Assembly (NCBI GenBank): GCA_017506865.1
Contig: JAFCMP010000090.1
Span: 62,001 to 126,000, forward strand
DNA: 64,000 bases
Direction of reading: 5' to 3'
DNA from: Tribonema minus
Lineage: Eukaryota; Sar; Xanthophyceae; Tribonematales; Tribonemataceae
The position numbers were made by a program, and so were the translations under genes. Position 1 is the first letter of the stretch; the number at the start of each line of letters is the position of its first letter. Below the pieces are notes generated by a model, which did not search any database, was not told where the DNA came from, and worked only from the letters and a program-made list of their open reading frames with translations. This document shows, one piece after another, positions 12,399 to 24,800 of the stretch.

Positions 12399-12412
12399 GT
12401 ATAAAACCAGAG
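12399..12412 (+). promoter_or_regulatory. Possible TATA box facing the ASPM 3' end
   Basis: GTATAAAACCAG lies in a promoter-like setting and would drive a plus-strand transcript towards the 3' end of the minus-strand ASPM-like gene. Only short frames (12503-12793, 12517-12954) follow, so any product would be short or non-coding. This rests on a single motif. Confidence 0.25.
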
Positions 12413-12837
12413 CTCATGTGGACATGGCATTTGCAGTCAGCCAGACGGCATCAGAGCGAGTCTGCTCATTGACACTGCACGTACAGTGAAAAGCACTCTG
12501 CATTGATGGCATCAGCATGGCAAGGAGACATTGCAACACACTCAAAATGGCACCTGCGTACTGTTGTAGTACATGCCTCCGCCTGCTTGTACACACTGCC
12601 TTTACATTATCACCGGCACAACAACGCAAACTGCTTTCTGCTCAAATGTCTCAAGTTCAGGAATTACAAGCCCCCTCCCCCCCCCTCTCACAAGCCATCA
12701 CCACGCCATTACCGGACTCTCTCAGCTTCAAAGTCACTTGCGCGCAAACCAGAATGCAGGATGCTCGTCAAGATGATTGTTTTGGCGGTGTGACTGGACG
12801 CGCCATGCGGTTCTGCGCGAGCTTTCAGGCTGCTGCC

Positions 12838-15800
12838 TTATGCTCTGGGGGCTGTGTCCTCAGCATCAGAGCCGAGCAAAGCAGCTGCAAGTGCATGCAC
12901 AGCTTTGAGGGAGTTTGTTGCACCCATATTAGTGGCATTTGCACCACTCTTTGACCTCTTCTCCTCCGCACGCGCCTTGCTGCGAAGCTGAATCTCAATG
13001 CTGGCAAGCCTGTCTGAGGCCTGCTGCTCACTGCCGGCCATGGCAAACGCCGGAATTTGAGCCACCATGCACGTGAACAGGCGTGTCGCCAAGAGGAATA
13101 GCTCTGGGTTGTCGCGATACATCTGAGGTGGCAACCACATAATGCAAGGGGGAGCAACGAAGAGAAATAATTAGTGCTGACAACTCAAGCAGAATTGTAG
13201 ACGCGCATGTGAGTCAGAACAAAGGGTAGGTATGTTGCAGCAGATGCTGAGTATGCGATAGATTCTTCAAACGTGTGTACAACTTTTTTTTCCACAACAC
13301 GCCAGTTGACATAGGTATTGCCACAGGGTGAAGACTGTCGAACGCTGCTCATCAGGATCAGAAGACTAGACTAGGATACAACCTGTACTTGAACTGTCGG
13401 AAGCAATTGCCAGCGGAAGTAGGAAGGTCCCAAAAGTACGCTCAGGCACTGGCAGGTTCTGAGTGTCGTAACATTTTTGCCGACTGCCAGTGCGTGGGCA
13501 TGCCTGAAAGCAAAAGAAACTGGACGCGGTGCATCCACTCTGCGCAATACACACAAGCAAGTGATGGCAATGCAAACATTGGCAGCAGTGCAGCCTTCAT
13601 ACAATGGTGGCTCGCATGAATGGCACCAGCATTGCCTCTTGTGACAGCGGTGCTGTTCACCGCTCTTACCGCAGCATGGCATCATCAGGATAATTTATGC
13701 AGTCTTGTTGCAATGTTGTGGAATGAGCCTCTGCAAAGCAGGTCTGAAATACCTGCATGACATCCAGAAGCACCGTGGCAGCCCCTGGAGGTGCAGCGAT
13801 GAGGCCACACAGGCGCCTGTTGTGCCTTGCAATGTTGCGTAATGTCTCCAGTGTGAACTTCAGTATGCGCTGGTGTGGTGGCGATCTGTTGAGCGACCTT
13901 ATCAGGTTGTACAAGACAGTGGGCGCATTCTGATCTTCAGCCACCACCATGCAGGACACCTGGACGCAAAGAAATTTGCCAGGACAGGTGTGATCAGCAG
14001 AGTCCTAACAGATGACAAGCATGACAGCGAGCACTTTGTGAGCAATACTCAAGACAAGGCAGCAGCGACCACAAGGCTGTGATTGAGCAAAGATGCCGGC
14101 ACCTTGCAAGATGGGTGATGCTACAGTATGGCACTGTTGCAGCACAGTTGCTGACAAGCACGCATTCGACCACTGATTGCAATCAGCAGTTGAGATGGGC
14201 TTGCGGACTCAATCTCAAATCCTCTTACACTTTGGACAAAACCTGCATCTACAGCAGCATGTCAATCCATAAATCATGCACGAGCAAACTACGATCTCAA
14301 TGTCCACTTACAGGTGAGTAGCGAGTGGAGAGCTCCAGTGTTTTGCATGCACGCGCAACCTTTGTCAGCATTGTCCCACGGGCCATTATGGCCAGGGCAT
14401 TGGCAACGCGGGCGCCAAGCGTTTCTCCTGGGTTGTTGCGAGCAAAAGCATTGGCCGTTTGCACCTGCATTGCACACATTTGGACATCTGTTGAGCCACC
14501 TGCGTGAAGTTGCATTGCAGCTGCGTTGTATGATGCATGTGAATGAGTCAACAGGCCTGTGACCCGGTGATGTTGAATGCATTCAGGATGCTAGGTGACT
14601 AAAATTATTATGTGCTGCTGCAGCAAGACATGGTGTTCATAACTGTAATGTGCATGTGACTACATACCGCCAACGCATCTGCACAGTTGAGGCAACATGA
14701 GACAGGGCTGAAGACAGTGATCACCACCATCAAATGAGCACATTGACAAAGGTCAATTGAGGGTTACATGCACCAAGATGGCAATCATACAGACATGGGT
14801 TTCATACTGCGTGCCAAATTGCCTTGCCACGCAGCAGTCTCAGCCTTTCATCGCTCACAAGTATGCAATAGAACATACTTTGAAGTGTCACAAAATACTT
14901 GTGAGATCAAGCGCAAGTTACCTTGGCTCTGGCAGCGGCGACTGCTGGACCAGCACGCTGACGCGCCAGAAAGCCTCTTGCTCGGGCCTGCAGAAGCACA
15001 GCAGATCTCGCAGCCTCCCTGCATAGGAAACACATACAGAGTGATGTTTACACCTGATGATCTTTGGGAGCAAGACTTCAGAATGGAAGCCAGGACTGAG
15101 CTGGAGACCATGGAGAAGCGCTGACAGCATACGTGCCAGCAGTGTCAAAAGCGTGAACTCATTGTTGGTTCCATGTGTGCCGCTTCCAGATGTCAAAACG
15201 TGCCTCATCATCTGCCATCAACAGCACCGTGTGCCTGGGCGTGGATGCATTGCTTGACTTGACTCAGTGCTGCCACATCTAGCCACCAGGTACTCTTATC
15301 GTTAAGAAGCGAGCAAACATTTGACATACCATAAGGTTGGTGTGCTCCTCCTTGCAATAAATACTACACCACATGTTAGGGTATGATTATGGCCCACAAC
15401 ACACGGCAACAAGAGCTCAACTGCGTGCTACCAATTTACCGCACTTGCGCATGTCACTGTCTTGATCAGCATGTTGGTGAGCGAAGTTCACCTGCGGTGC
15501 CGCCATGTGCGTTGCAGTACGCACAGCGACCACACAGCCCTCCGGTTTGCCGCCTCAAACGCGGCAGCGCGCCGCGCCGCCAGTTGCTCACACGCCAGCC
15601 ATCTGCGCACCGCAGTCTGCACCGCAACGGCTGCGCTGACACTGCAGATGAACCGCTTCCTTGCTGACTGCATCCTCGCCAGTGCCTGCACACACACCAC
15701 TGAACGCAGTGCCGCCTTGAACGATTTCTGTGCAGACCACATTCGGACTGCCGACTGCAGCACTGCTGAAGCTGCGTGCTGCTGCCTCACTTGCTGAGCT

Positions 15801-18800
15801 CGCACAACTGCAATGCGCCTGCGGCACCAGCACTGCAGCTGCAGCGCACCCCGCTTGCGAATGGTGGCGCGATGCGCACGCAGCGCAGCATAGAGACGCT
15901 GCCGTGCTAACACTTTTACCGCCCACGCACCCAGGACACTGGCAGCGGCGCGCTGTTTGCGGGCCAGGGCCGCTCGTGCAGCGACAGTTCGAATGCAGCG
16001 CTGGATAATGCGTGCGCTGCCCTGCTGAAGCAGCGCTGCTAGCTTTGCGTGGCGTGCCAGCTCCCGTGCCAACTTCTCTTCCTGCAGTGCAGCAGTAACG
16101 GCACGGGCCTGCTTGTATGCAGCACGCCTGCGCCAGCCGCGCTGCAGTACCACTGCCGCTGCTGCCTTCATGGCCAGTTGCCGCTGTGCCCGGAGGTCGT
16201 CAGCAATGGCGGCCGCTTGAGCGCAGGCACGAAGACCGCGCCACCACTGCTCCAGTTGCACCGCTGCCGCAAGTCTGCTCGCATTTATGATGGCAACGTG
16301 GTGGCGCCACCACTGCTGGAGCACTGTCGCCGCTGCTGTCTTTGCAAGGAGCTGTTGACGCAGCTGTGACAGCTGGCGCTTGCAGGCGCGTGACCTTGCT
16401 GCACTTTGCAGCTTCACTGCTGCTTGAACCTGCAAGGATGGTGGACAAAGTCAGAGTACATCAGCAGCAGAACACAGCTGGGTGCTTGGGACATTTAACA
16501 TTGCAGGGTGACTCTGCGTTTACAGCTACACTTTTTAATCTGTGCAAGTGCGGCACTAAGTTTATTTGCACCTGCAACGTGAGGCATTGAGCTACATCTG
16601 TAACCATCATTAAATTTCGAGGCTGCTGAAGCTGGCTGTGACCGCTCCTCTACCAATGCAGGTCCTGCAACAATGTGCTCAAATGCATTGCGCAATGCAG
16701 AGTGAAAAGTGTTCTTTATGACTAACCATGTCCATTTGCTTGGTGAAGATAAACAATGGCGCAAAAATGTTGAGCCAACACATCCAAGAGCGCTTCTACC
16801 AGTCATGCTCAAGAGAGGGTATAATATGTGGACATGCTTCAGTCGCGGCTGCATTCACAACATCTGATAGAGTAAAATGCAGCCTCGCTCCTGTGCCAGT
16901 CACCACTGATCAGCAGTGTGCCATGGGCAGATCAGAAGGTGCCTGACGAAGATGGCATACCCCCATCACTCAAGCAATTCTACCATGTTCTCAGCAACAC
17001 TTCAATACCTAACCCTAACCCTAACCCTATCCCCAATATCTCACCCATCCTTACGCACCTGCAGCCGCTCCTGCCGTTGCAGTTCCCGCTGCGACACCCG
17101 CAGAGCCGCCAGCTGCCTGCGTGCAGCGACGACTCGGATGGCCGATTGAACCCGCACTGCTGCTACCTCCACTTCTGCAGCTGCCTGTGCTGCCGCCGCA
17201 GCTTTAGCCGCCAGTACTGCAATGTGCCTTTCCACACGCTGCCGTGACACCACTGCTGTGGCCCACTTGCTGACACGTGCAATGGCGACCTTGCGTTCCT
17301 CTTGTGCAATACGCTGCGCCTCACGCTCACGCAGCCATTGGAGCGTCTTACGCGCCCAGCGCTGCAACGATGTGGCAGCTGCAGCCTCCACGCGTGCCGC
17401 TTCCTGTGCTTTTGCCTGTTTTCTCGCAGTCCTGAGGACATGCGTGGTGCGCCTGGCCAGCATTCCCCGCGCCGCCGCCTGAAGTGCCATGATGCTGCGA
17501 CGCGCCCTCTGGTATTCGTGTTGCTGCAACGCACCCCGCCAGATGGCTTGCAGGCGCACGATCGCTCGGTGCTGCGACAAAAGTGCAAGGGCCGTTGTGC
17601 TGATTATTACTTACATGGTGGCGGGTGTTGTTGCGTTGAGGCTGCCAGCATCATGCTCAGTGCATGGCTTGCCATTTTAAACCCCAAGACGGTCAACATG
17701 ACACCAGTGCATGCTTTTCAAACTGCCGCCAAATGCTTGATTTGTCAAAGAATAAACCCAAGCTGCAATTGACATATACTAGCCATGCCCAAAGCCGGCA
17801 ACACATTGTGTGGCGCACTGCATCTTTCACATTCCCCGCGTGCTTCTGTGCCTATCGTTGGGGTGTTGGTGCTTATTCACATTGCTCTGCTCGGGATACA
17901 TCATGCATTGCCACCGAAATCCAGCAGAAGTGACTGGATATATCACCACGTGACACAGGCTGGCTGTTCATCATGCACCTGGGTCAGCCCTGGACGGTAA
18001 CTGGGGCTTAGGATACCCTAATGCTCATGCACCACGATTACTGTATTTTCGGTGCTGGCACAATTCACTCTACCCATTCGGCCGAGTCACCCGTCAAAGA
18101 GCCTCACCTGCTCCACAAGTGCCAGGTACCACTGCCGCTGCAGCGCACACCGCACAAAGGCCTGCACGGTCACGGCCGCCGCGCGCACCGCAAGGAATGC
18201 ACGGCGCCTGCATGCGCCTCGCCACCATTGCGCAACTCGAATGGCCGCTTCACGTGCATGTGCCAGCGCTAGCCTGTACGGCAACACAATCACTGCCAGC
18301 CGCCACCAGCGCTGCAGTGTGACGGCTGCGGCGGTCCGAGGCGTTGACACGTTGCGGTCCAGCCCGCGCCACCATTGCTGCGCAAGGAAGTGGAGTCACT
18401 TGTTTGTGAATGACGCGGTCTTCGCATGAGGCTGAGCATTAAGTGGAGCACAGCGAAGCGGTGGTTGAGCAATAGCTGAAGCCGAACAAACAGCATGCTT
18501 GAACATGCACATTCTAAGTGAGATGCTTGTGGCCATGCCAGTACTGGATATGAAGTGTTTGTGCCGCAGCATTCACTTCCGCTGCAACTTGCATCTGACA
18601 TAACCTCTGCAATTACATGAGCGCGTTGCAGCAAAACATTCCAGGTTGTCAGATTCACAGGACGCAATCGCTGCTCCTCTGCATATCTGTTGAGATACAG
18701 GTGCTACCAGAACCAAAACGACTTCATACAATGGCACTTGCTATGGCCTCAAACAGGGACAGCAAGGAATCGCCACATACTTGTTCACTGTCTCTTGCAT

Positions 18801-21800
18801 CGTATCGGCAGCTTCCACAATTATTTTGTGTCTGTCACCTGTATCACAGCAGTGGCAGCAGCCCTCTGCTGCTTGTCAGACAGGAGCAGCATGGTCCCTG
18901 ACGCTTCTGACCCCTGCAGTGACAGCCGTCTGCGCACCACAAGGCGTCCGCCTATGACCGCAGTGGGCTTGTATACCAGCTCTGTTGATGAAAGCAAAAT
19001 GTGCAGAAGCATTTTTGAAAGATGTTAGCCAACGACAGTGCAGCTGGCAAAGCGTATGATGACCGACACCAGGTGTTTGACATACAATGTGTTGACATGC
19101 CACTGGTGCGATTCAAGTACACCATGTACTGCCAAAAACTAAGCAGCATCAGTGTGCATCAGCCATTCAAAGTGCGCTGCCCCCATGCGGGTGTCATATG
19201 AGTACAAGAAACAATACAACATTGCAGCACACAAGTTCAAAAACCAACCATGAGCAGATGAGCTGGTGACACTGCTCTACAACTATGGCCACCTTCACAG
19301 AGCCTACATGAGGATGCAGCTCGAACACAGAGGTGTGCTGTACCTTCTCTGCCAGTGGACTTGAGGTGTGCTCTGTAGGTGCGCTGTATTGTCTGGGTCG
19401 CCCGGATCTCTGCGCTAGATGCCAGCAGGCGGCTGGCAGTCCAAGAGACACAGGAGTATGACACAGGCAATGTAGCGTCATTGACCGTGAGCAGCCATTT
19501 GCTTATACATGTACTCAATGAGCTTTTCAAGGCAGTGCCATTAGCCAAAGGAATGCATTGCAAGAAAGCCAGTGGGCAGAATGCCGAGTATTGCTAGAAG
19601 CATTGGCCATGCTATCACACTGAAAATCAGGCTGGCTCCGGCGTTGCTGGCACACGAAAGATGCACGCGGACACAATGATAGCATCTCTTGGCACAAGCA
19701 GTTCATAACCATTTCATAAATGTTGCGTTGCAGAGTCAGATCATTATTTGGAGCCACAAATCATCACACTCACCATCCTTAATCATGACTAACAGGGGCA
19801 ATGCGTACCTGGCCAGGTAGGCGATGGCAGCCACTATGGTGCGCTCGTCAGGGCAGTCTGTGCTGTCAAAGATGGGCAGCATCAGAGGCACGCCGCCCAG
19901 AGCCTTGACACACTTGCTGAACAGCGCCACGTTCTGCCTCTCGCGCTGCAGGGCTGCCTTACAGTCGCGCTCTGTCACCTGCATAGGAATGTCCATTAAA
20001 AGCAGCAAGCTTCGAGTCTGACAAAATGAAAGGATGCTCAGGACTTGTAAACGATATAGTTGCAGATGGTCGTAGCTTCTCGGTGCCTTACATGTGGCAT
20101 GCAAACAGCAGGTCGAGTGTACGACATACATATTGTGTACTTCAAGGCATCACACACAAGCACTTGCACACCATGAACTCATTGAACAAAAGGCAGATAC
20201 ACAGCACAATCAAAAACATTCATGAGCAGCCCTTGTCCCATGCTATTTTAGCACCATCGAACAAGAAGTCACGCATGCCCATCGTGAGACAGTTCAGCAG
20301 AGTATCAGCTTTTTCAGTGTGCATGCAAGGCCTGCATTCAATCTCCACGCTCATGCAAAGTCCTGATCATGGGCACATCATGTCACCTGTGATGCCTCCA
20401 GCGCCAACATCCATGTGTTGTTGTTGCCACTGCCAGGTGACAGCACCTCGGTAGGGGCATCCTGCAATGCAATGGCAATGCAGTCATCATTAGGCGCAGG
20501 CATAACGACAAATCTTCACGGACGGTACCATAATTGAGTCTTCTTAGGCAGACCGTCGCCTCAGTCAGGCTTTGTTTAAGTTTGGTGCAGAGGAAGAACG
20601 TGAACATCATGCCAGCACCCAACAACCAGCGACTGCTCATCCACCAGTGTGACAGCCAGTGGCTGAGTGCTTTCAGTAACAATCAGGTATTCAAGAGTAA
20701 GAGGAGGACAGTTACACCGCCAACGGTTCAAGCTGGACTGGAGCCCTGACAACCGTGTCATCATGTCACTTGCAGCCTGCGCCAGGTGTAGGTTCACATG
20801 AACGTGCGCTTACATCAGCGGTCGCTCTGTGCTGAAGGGAGTTGGTGGTCTTGACGATGCGCCACAGCGGCAGTAGGCAGGGGTGGTAGTGGTGCACCAG
20901 AAGGCACAGCGCGCGGCCATCCGCAAAGGACGTGGTGAAGTTGTGGATGGGCACCCCATAGCCGTGGCACACTGCCTGTGCCCATACGGCCAGGGCCTGC
21001 TGCAGGTCGCCATGGCCACTCAGGCCAATCGCTTCCGCACTGGGCAGACAAAGCCGGGGGCTGCAGGCAGAGAGGAATACAGTTGCCGAGAAGTGCAGTT
21101 GAACTGGAGTGAGATCGACCAGGGCACAAACACTGTAAGGGTCCACCATGATGCATGACAACAGCAGCCAGCAGGCTTGCAGCAAGCACGATCATCAGCC
21201 ACACCCTCACTGCGAGGGATTGTTCATGTCAGAGTATGTCAAGCAGGCAGCAGTTTTAATGCAGACGCTGGTGGTCGCTGTCATCAAGCAAAGCCGGTGC
21301 TGTCAGGAATGGCAACTGACAACAAACCTCTACCTTCCAGCACAGCAGCACATGAGCACTCAGAGCATGAATGTAACAACTTCGGCTAATAGGATATGAT
21401 GCAGGGTCCATGACAACACATAAGAGCAACGCATGCAGAGACCGCCATACATGTACAAGTCATCCTGACATGACTAATGCAACAATTTATTTGCAGGTGT
21501 TGTTGCATGTTGATTAAAGGTGCAGCTCACAGTGCGCAGCAGTGCAAAGCACTCACCCATCATGCAGTGTCGGCAGTCCCAGCTGTTGGCGCTTGCGCTG
21601 AACGCGCACCACAGCAGTGATCTCCCTGTGCACATGAATTTTAGCGTGTACAAAGACAATTAGTGTAGGGATTCCTCGACTGCCACATCCTCACGAGGCA
21701 CGTGGCATAGGCGGTCAACCGCTGTTCTCCAAGGTGCAATCGAATAATAGCTACTTGAATGGTAAATTTGTGATGCATGCATCGCATGATGCAGAGTAAA

Positions 21801-24800
21801 GCAGGCATGCCAGACCGCCGAGGTCATCCTTGAAATAAGTTTCAAGTGAATGCGCAAGCAGGGCCTTGATGCACGCGGAGCGGATGCTTTTATGACAAAT
21901 CAGGTTGTAGGCTAGAATATCTGCGAAAGCACAAAAGCTGTAGGTTGCTACATACCCGAAAGCTCTACATGTAAGCTGCAAGACTGTTGCTTTTACGGCA
22001 CATGTACCTCTGGAAGACACCTGAACCATGTGCCCTACAAGTACATGGATGTAGTGTACTCGCGGTATTTGCAGTAAATGCATGTTGGCGAAATCGTACT
22101 TGCGCCAGACAAAAGTGCACTGCAAAAGACCATGCTGACTTGCGAAGCACCCAGAAGCCACTCTGTCGTCATTGCTTGTGCATGCTACGAGAATATCACC
22201 ACACCTGGTCAGTGCCTGCACGTCGACAAGGGAGGAAAGCTTGTAGCGCGATATGACTGCCCACAGCAGCCCTATGGTCCGCCCCTGACAAAGCAGACAA
22301 TGGCGAGGCAGGAGAGCATGGTGTTGAGCAATGATCATTGCACCGCGCTGCCAGCGTCCACGTCTACGATGCAGGTATGGCATGTGCCAGGACAATCAGA
22401 AACACTCATGCTTGTGCAGGTATCGTTTCTTGAAATGATGGACAATGAGAGGTTGACTTGGCCTCACCTGTGCAGCATGGCCGGGATGCTTTCTTGAGAA
22501 CAGAGCCCTTAATCGAACAACTTCTGTATGATCTGCGATCAGCATCATGTCATTACAGAGTTACTTGGCAGTATCATCACCTGGTGCCCATCGACAATGT
22601 CCTTGGCGGCTTCACCAATCTCATGCGTGCCCAGTGGCAGGGCACCGTCTTCCACCAGGCGCGCCACGGCAAGTCCGGTATTGTGCATCTTCTGTGTGCG
22701 ATCAACTGGCGGTACGCGCAGCTGGGAGGTCAGCTGGCCCACTGGCTTGCCCGTGCCTTGCGTGAGAAGCTCCGCCTGCATGAGGAATCATATGGCAATG
22801 AGCATCGCTGGTGTCAACACCTGATGCCGCTTGCTGGCATAATATCATGTAGCAAGCATTCCTCTACTGCAGGCGCAGCCATTGCAAGGGAGTCAGTCCA
22901 GCCAATATGCATGAACTGCTTCTGAATTCACGTCAAAGAATGAAAACCACGCAATGCTCTGATGTTCTGCAGGCAATGGTGATCAGCAGCGCAGATCTCC
23001 TCACGCTAATGCAGGCACACAAGCGATGTTGCACCATCACGACATGAACGGCAAGTATCGCTGAAACGCTAAGCACAATAGACACTCAAAGGCTGGTTAT
23101 GCAATGCTTTGTCTCTCTGGCCTCACCAGTCGCACCAGCCGCACGCCATCCCTCAGATCCGTCTTGAGAGAAGTGACTGTGAAGTCATACTCGTCCACAT
23201 AGCGCTGAACGTGAGACACCTTGTACCCGAGCTTTTTGAGGTGCTTCACGACGTCGCCTTCACCCCTCATGAATTGACACAGCCCCTTGATTATGCCCTC
23301 ACTGGTCTTGACTTCTGCCTCTCGTAGGAAGAGGCATGGCGTGCCTGCAGCACAACAAATGGCACACTGTGAGGAGCAGGAATTGCATGATGGTAGACTG
23401 CAGTCTCAACAACACATGTGCATGATGTTTCATGTCGTAGATGCCAGGGAAACGCAAGTGTCAGCCTGAATGAATGATGTCCCCAAATGTGCTGTCGACG
23501 AGCTCATGGCAAGATGCACCCATGCCAGGTCCTTGCAATTTGGCCCGTCGTCAAGCCACCTTTTGTCAGGCCTTACATGCTGGTGACTGCACACACATGA
23601 TATGTCAACAAGCACTACGGTACATGTTGCAACTCATTGAGGTCAGTTGCTCCTCTTCATCAATGCGTTGAGGAGCTCAAAGTGTTGCCGTGCTCACCTT
23701 CCATGATCTCCAGGGTCTTGGCGCGATCCAGCAGTAGCACCAGTGCCAGCACGTGCTGAAGTGTGTGTCGCGCAAGATCCACGCAATATCTGTTGAGGTG
23801 CAGAGCAGCAATGGCATCACAATGAGCATGCAGTTATTGACACGATGTCATTCCTGTTGAATACATGCATGTCTGTATTCTATTGCAACTGCCACAGCAA
23901 GACCAGGAGACGGTGAGTTGTGTCAACATCATTATCAAGGCAGTAGCCAGTAGCTCGCAAGAGTCAAGAGTCCACTCTAGACTGCACAAATGGTGTTGCG
24001 CCACACGAGTTCTGTCTGCAATTGTCTATAGTGGTTGCGACATGCATGTCTTGCCACACTTGGGTGCAAACAGTACGGTTACATACCTATGTAGCTATAT
24101 CAAGGTGGGGTATGTACAAAAGCCAGGTGAGCCCAAGCAACGGCTGGAAGAGACAAAGACTATGTGAGTCAAATTTGGCAATGGTAGATCTACTAACCAA
24201 TCAAATGCGAACCAGTCAGTTTCACGGAATCAGCATTGTGCGCATATGCAACAACCAACACGTGACACATGCTGACACGTTTCGGATCGTGGCAGGCCTG
24301 TTTAGCATGCAGCAGGCGCACCACAGCACGAGTGAAACGCCACATACAGCCTGATGAGACCATCATCAAATGAGACCATCATCATATGCCAAGTCAATGC
24401 ACAAACACAGGCACGCCCACTGCCATCACCTGCTTTCAGCCTCGCCGCTGGGTATGCGGCTGTTGGGCGCAAACTGTGCCTTTATGGCAGGGTCCTTGAT
24501 GATTCGCTCCTCTATGAACGTCCGCAGCACCGCTTGGCATCGCTTGAGTCTCCTGATGCCCCCTGTGGGCATGTTGATCTCACTGCCAGTAACCGTCTCC
24601 AGCCCCAAGCGCTGCGCACAGTCAAGGTCATGTTTAGTGTCAGCATCTGCACAGATTGGTCATGGCTTGCTGTCATGGCTCTGTGCAGAGTCATTGGGGT
24701 CGCATGCCAAAGCAAAGGCAGTCTGCAGTCTCGGCATATTTTACTAGTGCTACCTCACACACCATCGGAGCTGGGTTGCGGTCAGGATACAAAATTATGC

